DNA of 64,000 nt from Lunularia cruciata (GCA_948567375.1 OX419762.1:37243034-37307033), one strand, 5' to 3'. Shown: positions 31,501 to 44,576, counted from the first letter of the stretch. The notes: generated from the sequence alone by a model not told the origin. A program made the numbers and translations.

Positions 31501-32245
31501 TTCCATTAACAACTTGGAGAAGTTTGAAGCCTTAGGTATGTACCGGTGAAGGTTGACTGGTTAAACATTCAGAATTCGCAGAATGTGCCGTAGAAGACGC
31601 GGGTCGGAATGCCATGGTTGAAGTGGAGGATTGACGTCAAGCTCGACATTCAGTCGTGTTCAGATGGACTTCATGTAAAATTGTGATTTCTAGCGCTCTT
31701 TTGTATGTTGCAAAGAGGAGTAGTGCTGTTCGTAGCCTGCACGACCGTGAAGGGAGATATCTTGCAAACTCACCTGGGGCAATAGAGCATGTTGCAATGA
31801 CCAGAGCTTGACAGGTCAATCTGCCTTGATGAACGTTGCTTTCGGTCAGGACTTTACCCTCGTCTGATATAGAGCAGTCAGACTGAATATATCAAGAAAC
31901 GAAATGTAAAAATGATTTTTTCCAAGTTCATGAGTTTAGTACGAGAGAACTCAGATTACTGGAGTAGCGTGAATCCTCTCGACTTGCAAATCGTTTCAAG
32001 GTCTTTCAAGCACTGGATATTTGCCTCAGAAACTCAAGTTAGAGAATCATGATTCAGAAGTATCCTCAGCAAAATGTTTGATTCAGTACATACATACACA
32101 TCGCAATTTGAAGAAGGAGAACTCATTATTTCCTTGACATGTCACTGATTAAGGCGACAGGGAAGCGTGTGTCGAGCAGCACCGTGCGTTGCATGTCATG
32201 CTGTAGACCCGCCTTCTTGTGAACGAGTTGAAAGGACCCGAAAAA
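28567..32245. other. Intergenic region, AT-rich in its middle
   Basis: 29060-30250 is strongly AT-rich and shows no coding. A minus-strand frame at 29192-29407 starts with a protein-like stretch (FWGHVVREPTSRRREALLNRW) then degrades, possibly a retroelement scrap. 30300-32245 is more balanced but has no frame I recognise. Confidence 0.4.
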
Positions 32246-35025
32246 ATGTCTCCGAAAAAGAAGGGAAAAAGGAAGGGAAAGAAGAAACCTAAGGAGCCAA
32301 AACATGACTCGGGGTGGAAAAAGGTGACGAGTTCTCTGTCATCTCACTGAATCACCTGTGAACCTTGAATGGAATCCTGCAATACTTATTAATTAATTTT
32401 ATTGTATTGAGGAAGATAAAATCAGAAAAATCTGTCAAAAGATATATTACGCTTCGACAATGCGGCCATATCTAGAGCTATTGTTGAGAGTTGAGAAGGA
32501 AGTGGCATTTGACTTAAATTTAACTGTTGAAGGTGATTTTTAGGTCTTGATAGATTTGGCGAAGTATATATGCTTCTTGCAGGGATTGCAGTACTACACC
32601 CTATGTCCCACTTCTTGCATCTCCTCACTACCATATTGGATAGTTTCAGAGAACTCTCAAATGGAGTGCTATTCAGATCATCTGTTGACTTGAGATTGAT
32701 TGAAGAAAATTTATGTCGTAACTACTAAGAAGTAAATGGAAGAGTTCCCACTGCTGATGGCTTTGGGCAGGCTATCGAGAACGGAAAGTGGGAGAGGCCG
32801 CTTGAATCATTACCTTCCACGGACAAGTGGCCTACGTGGGGAGAAATACGAGAAAAAATGTTTGCAGCGTTGAAAAAGGTCAGGCACAACCCTCGCTGCC
32901 CATTTGATGTATTTGCTGGCCATGGCAAATGCTCAGCTGCAGGAGCCCATGCTTCATGCTCTAAGATCCCGTTGTCAATGCAGCTTGTTATCATCTGGAG
33001 TGAGGGGTTGAACGACATGTTCATCGCTGAGTTGTTTGCGAATCCCCGGCCTCAACTGGTGAGCTCTTGATCTGATGCAGAGGACCTGATTTAAGCCCTT
33101 ACAGAAACAAGAACAACACCATGCAGGGCTTTAAAATCTTCTGCAAAAACGTTCAATCCGCTCTTGAATGAATGCTATATGTTTAGATGTGAACTCATTG
33201 TAAGTTGTACATGTCTACCTTTGTGCACTCAGTCTGCTTTGTTTTATCATGAAAATAACGGTCTGAGTTGTTAGTTCCTTAAACAAACTGGACTATGTCT
33301 CCAGCGTTGCTCTCTATATCAATCCTAGGCTGAAAAAGTAAGACAAAAGGTTTCTCGCAGTTGCATTTGGACCTTCGAGGATCAAAGATGCTTACGAAGT
33401 TCATATTGTCCCCATGGTGGATGGCTTCAACAATCAACTACATTGACATCTCATGTTGTCAATATTTGGCCTTTGTGATGATCCAGGTCAGTGCACGTGG
33501 TAAAACTGTTGATAATCTAACGCCTATTTAAACTACTAGATATCTGGTGTAACATACAGAGAAGCGCATCATGAACTGTTTCTGATAACAACAGGTAAAT
33601 ATAAGATGTAGATGGTCCAGATTGAGATAAGCGAAGTATTTAGAGTTAGGGAACCACCGTTGTACCTCAGAGTCTATTGTAATTATGTGGGAGTTTCACC
33701 TTTGTTTTTTATGATATAGTGACTTGCAGCATATGGCACGTACCCACCGCTCTAATGCCAGTATGGATGCGTCGGTTTATGAATATCAAAATCTGGTGGT
33801 CGGAAACAGCCCAGATAGGTACTCTAGTATGCAGAATCTCATTTCTCCTGTATGTTCGCACATTGGATAAGGTGATCGCAGTCACCAACGCTGGAAAAGC
33901 TGGTTCTGTCACGATCCATGATGTTGAAAAAGGTTCTGCTGGAGACTTCAAATCTTAAAGAGCTAGTTTTGACTACGTGCACAGCTCTTGAGACTCTAAT
34001 GGTGTGGAGTGATGAACTATTTCATCTGAACCTGATGGACTGCACGGAACTTCTTAATCTTGAGCTCTACTGTCCGAAGCTCGTAAATCTCGACATGGGT
34101 CCTTTGAAGGTAATACATATTACTTTTACCGATCAAACATACATGTTTAACTATATGATTTTACTTACTGTCAGTATACTTACTTTAGCTGAGCGTATTG
34201 TTCTAATTTTGGTTTGCTCCTCTCATGCACTCTGTCGTAACTTTAACTTCTCGCTTCGTTAAATCTTTTAACGCAGTACCAGCAATTTCTTGGGTTGCAC
34301 GCTTAGTTACTCATCAAGGGTATAGAACCATGGTCATAGCTTCATTCCCTAGTATAGACCTGATTATGATGATGGAATAACTACTGTAAGGTCTGTATGG
34401 GCAATTGAATAAACTCTACAAGATGATAGGTTCAACTTGAAAACAAGTCCATCTTCTGAGCTCCTGACTGACGTGAATTCTTCTTCCACGCCTTGGTGTA
34501 AACTGCTTACTCTATGTAGATATCACTGCTATTCGCAAACAGGTCCGAGAGTTTGGTAGACTGCTTGAAAGGTAATAGTTGCTTCAACTTGAAATTCTCG
34601 GCTTGGTTAGCTGATCAAGCAAAATCCCACAATATCTGTACATTGTACAGATTTCGGGGAGTTGTCATCTAAAACTTAGTACTTCTTACCGTCTCAACAA
34701 GCGAGCGAAATTTCTTTGCCGAGTACGATGATATTTTACGTACAAGAAAATATCTGGACTCGACTTAGCCAACTAATCATTGGCACTCTTAATTTGTCTG
34801 TGAATTATCTTTCCGGTGATGAATGATAACTGACGTCTTTGCCAATACTTACAGGTTGTCGAAGATCCAGCAAAACCTCGTCCATCTATCCTGTTCATCA
34901 TGCAACAACAGGATCTCCGTGCACCTATACCTCCCCCCGAATTTGGTTATCCAGATGCAGATATCAAAGATGGTCTTCAAAGCACTCGACCCATAGTACC
35001 ACGGACACACTTATTCGGATTCTGA
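32246..35025 (+). CDS. Leucine-rich repeat (RNI-like) protein with Lys-rich N-terminus, multi-exon
   Basis: I assemble six phase-0 exons from frame continuity and GT/AG borders: 32246-32323, 32771-32878, 32984-33058, 33361-33486, 33882-34109 and 34855-35025 (TGA at the end). Exon 1 is a basic tract (MSPKKKGKRKGKKKPKEP) then HDSGWKK. Exon 2 has NGKWERPLESLPSTDKWPTW. Exon 3 has LVIIWSEGLNDMFIAELF. Exons 4-5 carry irregular LRRs (LHLDLRGSKMLTKFILSPWW, LEKLVLSRS, LKELVLTTC, LFHLNLMDC, LLNLELYCPKLVNL). The last exon is a Pro-rich tail. The product is about 205 residues, and an additional exon between 34110 and 34854 is possible. I recall similar short LRR proteins from mosses and green algae without an assigned function. 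The basic start could serve as a nuclear localisation signal (inference). Confidence 0.7.
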
Positions 35026-38000
35026 ATATATATATGATTTGTACAGCATGATTTATTTGGTAGCCAGCGAATGCATGGCTGGGGAAGTGTGCACTTCCCA
35101 GTTACTACTTCCGGATGCCGATACTAAGACTGCATAGGTTTTCCAATTGAGCTGAGGACGAAACTGTAGAGCATTTCTGTTTGGATAAGCATTGAGACAA
35201 CTTTTGGTCTCAGTTAGATACTTCCAGCTCTCCTCATGTGCAATACTGGGATACCGCAGACTTGTTTTGGACAGCACTTTTGACCTCATCTTTGGGCAAG
35301 CTGGTAAGGATAAACTTGTCAATCTCGATCGGATTTTCTTGAACGGCATTACCCGTCTTGCTAATTCGAGAAGTTTTGAAGCAGTGAATTCTGCCAAGGT
35401 GATCGGGCTGCAGTGCGAGATAAAGCTCACTGCTCATCTCATGTCCTGAAGTTTGTCAAGCCGGGCCTTTTGGAGGCAGTCTAGGTGTCAGCATTGCAAC
35501 TGGTCGTTACTAAGCGCCGCATGTACAAATACGTGCAGTCGGAAAGATCCTTAAGCTTCATTTTATAGACCACAGGTCTAACTATTTCTCATTCACTCTA
35601 AGCTAAATTTGGATTCCTCCTATGGTCAGCACACGCTCGTGACTCTAAATATGATCTCGCAGGTGGTCACTGTAAAGGTTTCACGCAATAGAGGATCCCT
35701 TGTTTTCAGCTTTACACTGTAACATGAACGCGTACAGCGTACGTAGAGGCTATCTTGGAAGTTGGAAGACCCGCTAAGCAGAGCATACAATCGGCGCGAG
35801 CATCTCGCTTGCAAACACAACCGACACATAGAAGTGTTTAGAATATCGGTATCAGTGACCTCTAAAAGAAAAAGATTCCTTCCTCCTTCTCTGGATGATG
35901 CGTGCAACTTGGTCCCCCAGATGCTTCGCGCTAGCTGATGTTGATCTAATGGATGTGGGTACAGTTGTCAACAATAGCTACTGATCATGAAGTCCATAGA
36001 ACGATCGACTTAGAGAATCGTGGAATCTTACTGGTACAGCAAGAAATCTGCCATGTGGGATCTTGTTATTCTGTCGACAAACATTTTCCGTACTCAATTG
36101 GGCCTGTCAAATCATATGTAGTATTCATGGGCAGCATGCGAAGAATGACGTACGTAAGCACCATAAAGTGGGAGATATCCCATCTGCCGGGATCCAAGTT
36201 GCACAGGAGGAATTTACCCTATATCCTACCCAGCTATCCTACCAGATCTCTACAGGGTATGAATCTATTACCATTGACAGTCATCCGAGTGGACTCAACT
36301 GGGACAGAGAGTTCAAAGTGTTCCGCCAGACACGTCTCTGCATGTTGACACGACCAGCAGGATTGCGTAAGGTGATTCTTAATCCTCTGTAGCTCAACTT
36401 TAACGCTTACTTCCATAGCAGAATCGGGAATTCAAACTGCAAGAATTGTATCGCATAAGATCTATTATATTGTTTCCACAGCTCGAAATCTAGGGAATAT
36501 ACATCTCCACACTTGCTCTGCGCATGCTTGGGATTGAAGACGTACTTACTTCAGTCATAAAATAAATAAAATAATTTGATTGACGTAGTGCCTCAAGTTC
36601 ACGGTCTCACTCACCTGTCTGCCGCTCGTCCCGCAATACTGTCAAACACCGGCTTGAAGTTGCGCTGATAGGTTCCTCTGTTCAAATGCGGGCTGTTCAA
36701 GATGCAAGATGTTCAAGATTCGGTTCGGTAAGCCGGGACTCTCATCGACACTTTGTCATAAGAATTCGTGTATAAGATACATTGATAATGAAGCTGCACT
36801 GCATTGAGCTGGGTTCCTTTGGACGGCGGGATGGATTTTCTCATCAATTTAGATCAGGAAAGACACAAGACAACACATCAAGTATGTCGGTTGATTGACC
36901 ATCTATTGTGGCTCGATTTTCACATCACCGCTATAACAAAAAGAAATTGTTCAAATCGAATCGAGAGGCTATAGAACCATGTCCTTATAAGAAAGTCACT
37001 ATATTTAAAACCTAGTACGTATCATCGCTCCTCCAAATCACTGGAGTCTATCAGAATCATGGATTCTTCCTCTAGATGCTCTTATGATAATATGATCATG
37101 AGGACAACCGTGTATATATAGGTGGAAAATGGAAAAGACAACCAAGTACTGTTTTGGGACGCGAAACATTTCTCTAGCCAGTGATTTAATTAGTAATATT
37201 TAAATTTAAGTGATAATTGATATTATATATTCTAGTGTTAACTTGTATTACACTTCCAAACTTAAATTATTTTACACATTGTTTTCTTTCTGAGGTGACA
37301 TGCTACGGGTACCGCAGTTCACGTTTAGTTCGTTAAACGTCTGGTCGGATCAGCAGCTTTAGTTCCCTAATCGGAGGACCACTGATTGCTTTGATGAACA
37401 GGCGAAACACCTTTGAAGATCCACAACCTCGGTCAACGAGTTCATTGCAAACCCACCAAAACTATGGCCACCAGAATCACCGGACTCCCCTCTGGCGGCC
37501 TAAGTTTACCTCTCTACGGTCAATTCCATGCCCATGTAAGCCGTCCTACAAACGCCTTACCTGCTTGAACTGAGCATAGTCTCAGCGAGGAGTGTCCAAG
37601 GAAGATTTCACTTTCATCATTCGCTAGTTCCGGCAAGTAGTTGAATTTCCTCTCGATTCTTCAGGAAGTCACGAGGTCTTTTTCAATTATACTAGAGTAC
37701 TTAGCCGCAACTTACCTTGATAGGGGAAGTCCACGTAAGTAAATCTGGACTTGAGTCAAACCTTGAACAAGCACCCTAGCTACTCATACTGTTCAGGCAA
37801 TGCAGGTCAAGGTCTCCCAAAGGTTGAATCTTGGGTGTGTACAATATGGACGAAACATCCATGGACGAATTATATCTTGGAATGAGACTGCTTTGCTGAC
37901 TTAAGGTTATTGAAGATTTCCTAATGTGGTGCCTAGTCGACGGCTTGGAATGTCCTTGCTAGATTTAAATAATTGAAGCGATTTATTGTTCAATGCTGAA

Positions 38001-38108
38001 AGCATGGTTATAAAATGAAAATGGTTTCTTCTGACGTTATTTACACTGAAACTACATTAGTAGGTTATATCTTGAGATATTGACAACGAAGTATTAATAT
38101 CCCACGAA

Positions 38109-38384
38109 TTGAAACAGTTTTCAACCAACTGCCTACAAGTAGGATTCTTCACTCCAAAGGAAATAGTCCATCTACATCACTCGATAGTTGCTTTAGGACA
38201 CTTCAATCACGCCTATTTACAAATCAAAAGAATCTTACACAAAGACGGAGTGGATAAGAAAATGCGAGAGAAAGTGATAAAATTCTATTCTATCCTATGC
38301 AATATACTGGATGCGTGTATCATGGACAGTGGAATTGCCCACAAAAAGACATCACAAGAAACCGTAATTACCCAGCTAGACTAG
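38109..38384 (+). CDS. Hypothetical short protein
   Basis: A 91-codon frame of unknown family, helical and lysine-rich (KRILHKDGVDKKMREKVIKF), ending at TAG. Its composition reads like a real protein, and it may be a single exon since no clear promoter or splice partner is seen. I cannot assign a function. Confidence 0.3.
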   Translation: MKQFSTNCLQVGFFTPKEIVHLHHSIVALGHFNHAYLQIKRILHKDGVDKKMREKVIKFYSILCNILDACIMDSGIAHKKTSQETVITQLD

Positions 38385-39293
38385 TAATTATGAGCTCGTG
38401 GTGTACATAGAAAGTCACGAACTATTAACTTCTTAGTTCTAGTGGATATGATTTCAAAGTGGTTATATTACATCGTATTTATTGACGTTTTCTAGCCATG
38501 TGTGAATTTAGTTACTATGAATCGGCTGTAATGATTTGATTAATGCTTTGATTTCAGTTATTAACAAAAATTCTGTGACCACGATGGTGTTTTGTTAGAC
38601 ATAGAAGACTTGAATGAAACAGAAAGGTCGTCGCAGTATACTGCGATCAATATCCAAACATTGTAGTTTAAAAGGTTTTATTTAAGAACCTCAGCATCAT
38701 AAATATGATTATCTTACTGCTCTTTTCGCTCTATAAAGCGGCAGGACAAGTCCATCTTGCCTTCACGATCAGAGGTTGATACCAAGTGACATGCAGCCTT
38801 AGCGAACGCTTGCAAGCAGTGGTCTACGTTCATATTTCGGCTGAGCGCACAGGTTGTGGAATTGTTTACGCGTGCACTCTCACAATCCCTAAGCTCAGAT
38901 GTGGACGATCGATGATGTGAACTTATCACTAACCGCTATATGCGGATTCAGAGATTATATTCAGAGTCCATATAACTCCAGTTCGTCTGTTTTTGATGCG
39001 CAGCACTGACTACGAGATATCTCTTATTGTCGCACCACCATAGCCTCGTGTCAGTCTTCTCGTTCCCTATCTGTCGTTCACCTCTTCACGTGTAAGGTCT
39101 GAACAGTTCACAGGTAGACATGCAAACGATCTTTCTTCACCACAATCTCTTGGCGGAATGAGAGTTCTAAGTGTGGAGTATGTTGTAATGGTAGCAAATG
39201 TTCAAGTTGATCAAGTTTCAACCTTCTTCTTCACTGTCCTCACAACCAAAATTCATGGAATCAAGCAAAACCCAACTCGGAACAGAAGGCGGC

Positions 39294-39497
39294 TTATTGC
39301 CCGAGCCTAGGTTTCTCAGCTGCCAATCTTCGCCAAATCCTACAGGATTTGAGCTCTTCTGAGTATGTCTCCTCATCAACCTTTCCCTTCACCTTATCTA
39401 AAAGCTTATTTTTCCCGCCATATACATCCAACTGCCGTAGATGTAAATCTGTCTTTCTCTGTTTCTCTCGTGCAGCTTCGTCAGTTTTGAACTGCAC
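39294..39497 (-). CDS. Hypothetical charged helical segment, possible exon
   Basis: A highly charged 67-codon minus-strand frame (TDEAAREKQRKTDLHLRQLD, then KGKVDEETYSEELKS), coiled-coil-like. It stays open upstream in the same frame (VQFKTDEAARE). The family is unknown, and it could be one exon of a spliced gene. Confidence 0.3.
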   Translation of the reverse strand: MQFKTDEAAREKQRKTDLHLRQLDVYGGKNKLLDKVKGKVDEETYSEELKSCRIWRRLAAEKPRLGQ

Positions 39498-39977
39498 GCT
39501 GATCTGTGGATTATTTCCCCGGCCAGTTTGACCAAGTCCTGAATCACATCTGTTCTTTCAATCCACAAGAGACGTTCCCATAGCCATCACGATCCGAGCA
39601 GCCAGCAAGCAAGTTTCGCGTTTACAATGCTTCGATTAAGGACACGTGGAAGGAGTCGATTCGCTCAAGATTAAAATCTCTATAAACCATCAGAGGAATA
39701 CCCCGTGCGGTTGTTCTGATCATAAATCAGCACCTACATATACACGACAATTTGAGGATATGAAACGCTATATTCTCCAATACAGCAAAGTTGTTTCAGG
39801 GTAATCAAGCAGCTGTGACGTTTCATTATTGCTGAAACTGGAAGAGAACCTCCGAGATTTTCTGCGGGCTCGCCAGTCGAAACAGGAAGAGGAAACTCCA
39901 TCTGCCAGTTCCCCGTCATTCTAGAGTGGGTATTACTGTCATCCACCTTCAGCTACAGTACCAAGAGACCGGACGAT

Positions 39978-40125
39978 TTAGAAGCAACAGGGCCAGTCTT
40001 TCCAATTGATGATTGACATCCACCAACAATACCAAATGAGAAAATGGTTGGACGAGACCGTAGTCAAAGTCATTGCATGGTGCTCCAAATCCATTGTAGT
40101 GGGAGGGATCGGTCCCAAATTTGAA
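39978..40125 (-). pseudogene. Unidentified coding remnant
   Basis: The minus strand reads a protein-like stretch (FKFGTDPSHYNGFGAP, then FDYGLVQPFSHL), with interrupted upstream pieces (SYAESFGF then a stop). It looks like a decayed exon of an unidentified gene. Confidence 0.25.
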
Positions 40126-41062
40126 AAGTGATTTTGTGGACTCTCAAAACCCAAAGCTCTCAGCATACGACCCTTACAATATGAGCCGGAAGTGGACCGA
40201 TGGTGCATCCGAGCTGCCGGCAAGATAAACGAGGAATCACAAAACTTCCATATCTGAGAAGTGGAGAGGAATTCTCGGTAGCATCCCCTGGTTAGAGGAC
40301 GAAATGTCAGAGAAAGCAAACAAAGTCCTCAGGATAGATCGCCAGTTGTCGACCAAGTTATTACTAAAGTATTTGTTTGCGGCCTGCAACCTCACAAAGA
40401 TGCTAATGGTGATAATATTAGATTGATAGATCACGAGACAGGATAAAAAGATTGATGTAGACTTGGTTTTAGTGTTCAGGAGAAATACACTGGAAATCCT
40501 GGACCCAACGGCGATACGTGCTGCACTAAACTGTAAAACCATGCTACCGAACACTGCTGCTGTCACCTAGGAAACATATCTCATCCATTACGAGTCGGAC
40601 CAATACCTAATCGATTAGACGTAAATATCCACATTATACTAGTCGCTTGGATCACTGATGAGCTCCAGAGCTTCATTGTCTTTGCAAGGCGGGTGTTTCA
40701 CACTGCGAAATCTAATCTAAGGAAGTAGCTTGTCAGATACACAAATACAGTGAAAATAAAAATGGATGAGACAGTCTAGCCAAATATTTCCACAGATGAA
40801 AAGCTTGAATTGAACCAAAAATTATTAACACTATGAACACAAACATATTAACTCAAAACCTTTGAGTGTTGCATTTGCAACGGACCTAAAACTATACTCT
40901 TCTAAATCAATGCCCCTTCCTGATATTTCCTCTGTAAGAACTGGCCACACGGACTTTCATTTCAGCGTGTATACCCCCGCCCTGCTAGTAACTTCACCTT
41001 GTCTCCTATTAACATAGATCTTTTCCTGCCTGCTATCTAAATACTTTAAGATACGAGCTGGT

Positions 41063-42782
41063 TCACTGAGTGTTGAGGTTGTATAGTCCTTCTTCGATAC
41101 TAATAGTTTGGATGAACACCGGAGGCACCGTAGCAGGATCTTCACCTGGCAACAAACAACGCTAACGACCACTGAAGGGAGATGTTGATGGTTCAGGGCT
41201 GTCAGAACCTCACCAACGCTCACTTTGTAGCTGAAGTTCTTATCAGAGATGTCTCTCTCCGGACCACCAATGATGGGCATGTAAGCAAACCTTCCGGCAA
41301 ACTCAGTACATAGCCACGGTGTATCAAATGTTGCGTCGGGGATATTGATATATACAGCAAATTGCACCGCGAGATTCTTCCCGATCTTAATACCTGAAAT
41401 CGCAAGGATCTCATTCTTTCTCCCCTTGTTCAAACTCTTGTGGGGTCTGTCCACCACCGCCTGGAATGCCACGTTCACATCTAGAGAGATGTTGCCTGCA
41501 GGCATATTATGGGGCATTTTCATAATCGCCTCAACTTCGGAGACAGGAGTCTCGGAACAAACTGGTGCAAGAGATCCAAGCGTTGGGTACTGATTGATAC
41601 TTGTAACCGAGATTCTCTGATTTTAGCAAATCCTGGACCTTAATCCTCACCACCTGTGCATTCTCGTCGTAAAAGATGAACTCAGCGTTCAGAAAGTCTG
41701 GTTCCCTCAGGTCTTTACGACCACCACCCAAAGACTTCCATACATTCCAGAAGCGGTCGATGTTAGCATGGTTTGCGTAGAAGATAGGATCAGTTCCAGC
41801 GGCCAAGCTTCTCGGGATCTGGCTCTTCACGAGCACCGGCCCAAATGTGTGCGCTAGAATGAGGCCCCATCTCTACAGAGCCGCCATACAACAGACCGCG
41901 ATCATAGTTAGGCTTGGATTGCGGATCAGTTGCTCGAGCTGGCACGCCGAAGAAGATCTCAGGGTTCTTAGAGGTTTTGACGAGTGCTCGATGAAGAAGA
42001 TTCAGGTTGGAGGCAACTTGGTACGACCGAGATCTCAATGCAAACTGATTTGGGGGTTTCCAGACATACAGGCCCATGTCCACAATAGCGTTGGAGCTGT
42101 CACCGAGGTAGAGAAACTCTCGACGAGCACTCAAGCTTGACTCATTTTTCGAGTATGCAGTGGGGAACTTATTTCCCGACTTGAAGCAGTAGGAGGGGTC
42201 GGTGGCGGGAAGGGCAACATCAAGGCCTTCAAATGCTGAAATCTGGTTGTCATAGTTCCAGAACGGAAGACTGAAAGTTGGGTCATCTAATAGACTCTGA
42301 AGAATTCTCTCATGGAAGTAGATAAATGCGCGATGCCATGGGAAGAAAAGCCATGTGAAGTGAATATCGATTGAGTTGTTGGTTCCTGGATTGAGAAAGC
42401 CACCATCACAGTAAGCGCAGTGCATGATTGCCTGCTGATGTAACGAACGAGAATCATCTTTAGGCAGAGCACGCATCAGCTCATAACCCTTCTCCAACTT
42501 TGCTAAGTATTCCTCATCAGCGCACTGAATTGCTGGTCTAACTCTGATAGGATCTCCCTTCTTCACTGGAGACTCAAATTCTTTCACGGTGCCATTGAAG
42601 ACCGGTGGGCAGCAGTTCAAGCTGTCGGGGTCGTTTCCAGTCCCTGGCAGGGGATACAGGGATCTAGAAAGCTGGCATGTAGAGAAATCTGGCGTTCGGA
42701 CAGGTGCAGATTGTATTTGCAAGTGCACTTTACTCAAAAATACAAAAAGCCCAACAACAGAGCTGCTTGGGAAACCCATCAT
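41063..42782 (-). pseudogene. PPO: Polyphenol oxidase (catechol oxidase type), three frameshifts
   Basis: The 330-codon first frame (42782-41790) starts with a hydrophobic signal-like segment (VVGLFVFL). The tyrosinase CuA site follows (MHCAYCDGGF with the thioether Cys, IDIHFTWLFFPWHRAF), then FPFWNYDN and the first two CuB histidines (HSSAHIWAG). A frame change near 41810 leads to DPIFYANHANIDRFW, the third CuB His and the conserved D-R-x-W, then the DWL domain (VQDLLKSENLGYKYQ). A second change near 41590 leads to the KFDV domain (ISGIKIGKNLAVQFAVY, FAGRFAYMPI). A third near 41160 leads to the C-terminus (PPVFIQTISIEE). All PPO domains are in order but three shifts break the reading. It is either a recent pseudogene or carries sequence errors. 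A functional PPO oxidises o-diphenols to quinones. Confidence 0.88.
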
Positions 42783-43999
42783 GCTAACTTGCTTGTTACT
42801 TCGTACTGCTGCCGATTCGTACTTCCCACTGTTCAGTCCATCAATCTGGTAGCGGCTATAGCATTCAAGTGTACTACACTGTCAAAGCACAACTCTTTAG
42901 AAATTATACTTCCGGAAAACAGCAGATTTCCCTTTCCCTCACTACTACGGGACCTCTGAGCCCGCACATCGTCTGTTGGACGATGTGAAGTGGTTACTTC
43001 CCGTGGTTGCTCTATTTTCGTGTTTTCGCTGACCATCCTCAGGGCACCTAGTGGTGTAAGGTCCTCGAGGCTGCTGGCACAGAGTTAGCCGGTGCTTATT
43101 CCTCAGATACCGTCATTACATCTTGGATCTCAATTCTTTTCGATAATGGGGGTCGAGAGCTGACTTGACAACGCAAATTCACAATCTGTGGCACAAGGCA
43201 GAACTCGCTTCATGTTACTGAAGATGATACGAAGCCATGCTTAAATACCCATTCAATTTCCTTGTCTTCTCAGCTCAGCCTGTTCATAAAACCGACGACC
43301 ACGTTGGATAACAAGAAGAATAAAACAAGCCGTACAAGGATAAAACACTATAGGTTGATTTCCGATGATCGGCGAGCACGTAGGGCAAATTTCACAATTG
43401 CAGAAGATTGGGTTGACCCTTTCAACTCTATTTGGAGGTACGGCAGTATCTAGTTTCTACGATGTTATGATAGCAACCACATTCCTGAAGAAGAAAGGAC
43501 ATTCCCCCTGATAGTTTCTCTGCTCTTACTCTGCTTTCTTTAATTTCTCTTACCGAGACGAGACCATTGGGGCTTAGCCCCATTTACCTCATGCGTCCTA
43601 TCCTTGTACGGCTTGCTGGGTCTTCCCATCCTTCTTGTTATCTTTCGCCGTCGCCTTTTCGCCTTTCTGTTTCTCTGCTCTTACGGGGCTTGAATTAACA
43701 AGGATGCGTGTTCTGTCGATGCAGCATGTCTCCAGTCCGGGAATCGCTTAACAGAGATGACGTCCCCGTAAGAATGAGTGAGCTTCAGTGATTCTCTCCA
43801 GTTTCCATATCCAATAGATGTTCATGTAACGACACTATCCAAGGGTCGTACAGTCCACTCTCGACAAGTGCAATGCGTAAGCTCTAGGCTTGGAGATTGC
43901 GGTACGAAGGTTTTTCACGTATCCAGAATATCTATATGCGTGAATTTTCATAAAAGTGCACTTCTCCAAAATTAAGGTATGAATAGGAGAGAGAGTAAG
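42783..43999. other. Intergenic stretch with an inverted dispersed repeat
   Basis: Contains the upstream region of the polyphenol oxidase and one inverted repeat pair (43298-43340 and 43598-43650). The 63- to 87-codon frames show no family resemblance. Confidence 0.4.
43298..43660. repeat. Inverted repeat pair, MITE-like
   Basis: The complement of about 43298-43340 (TTTATCCTTGTACGGCTTG) recurs at 43598-43616 as CCTATCCTTGTACGGCTTG. The matching stretch extends through CTTCTTGTTATC. Related sequence lies at 58033-58110 (plus) and 58590-58670 (minus). This suggests a small family of non-autonomous inverted-repeat elements. Confidence 0.4.
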
Positions 44000-44576
44000 T
44001 GTCACTCATTTTGTACCCTCATATCTAGATTATTTTAACATCATAGTAGTGATGTTGGTAGTCAATAATATTTTGTTAATTATTCATAAACTATTTGTGG
44101 ATAGTCAGATTTCAGGTTCGTGATATTGATTATATGGTGGGGCCATCGGGACTTAGTCAAAGGTGTCATACGAGGTGTAGTATGCAAGACCATTAGGGTT
44201 GGGTATATTTCCAAAGTGCAACTCTAGAGACTCGTATCTCTAATGATGAGTTTTTGAATTCTTGGTTATGGTAGATAGAGGTCAGATCTCAGGTTTGCGA
44301 TATTGATTATATGGTGGGGCGATAGTCACTTAGTCAGAGGTGTAATCCGCAAGACCATTAAGGTTAGATATACTTCCAAACTGCAACTCTAGAGATTATC
44401 ATCTCTAATATTGAGCTTTTGAATTTTTGGTGATGATAGATAGAGCCCAGTGAACAGTGAACGTTAGAGTTTGTGAGACTTGGTTGTAATCAATATATAG
44501 TTGTTGGTATATTTTGGAGTGACAAGTCAAATATTGATCTGATTGAGTGTGATTCGAGTTGTATGAAGGGATTGAT
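44000..44576 (+). repeat. Left terminal repeat B of copy 2 with internal tandem duplication
   Basis: Homologous to the left B of copy 1 and the right B at 54625-55064. It is longer because one segment is duplicated in tandem: 44104-44280 and 44281-44445, both starting GTCAGAT and containing GATATTGATTATATGGTGGGG. Confidence 0.8.

Larger units (their letters stand above)
35026..41062. other. Region with unassigned short frames between LRR gene and polyphenol oxidase
   Basis: Frames here show no recognised family: 35192-35449 plus, 35953-36392 plus in two frames, 38109-38384 plus, 39294-39497 minus. 37190-37270 is AT-rich. Some may be exons of genes too divergent for me to name. Confidence 0.35.

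Noticed and set aside
41847-42140. Plus-strand frames opposite polyphenol oxidase
   Set aside because: Shadows of the PPO coding strand.
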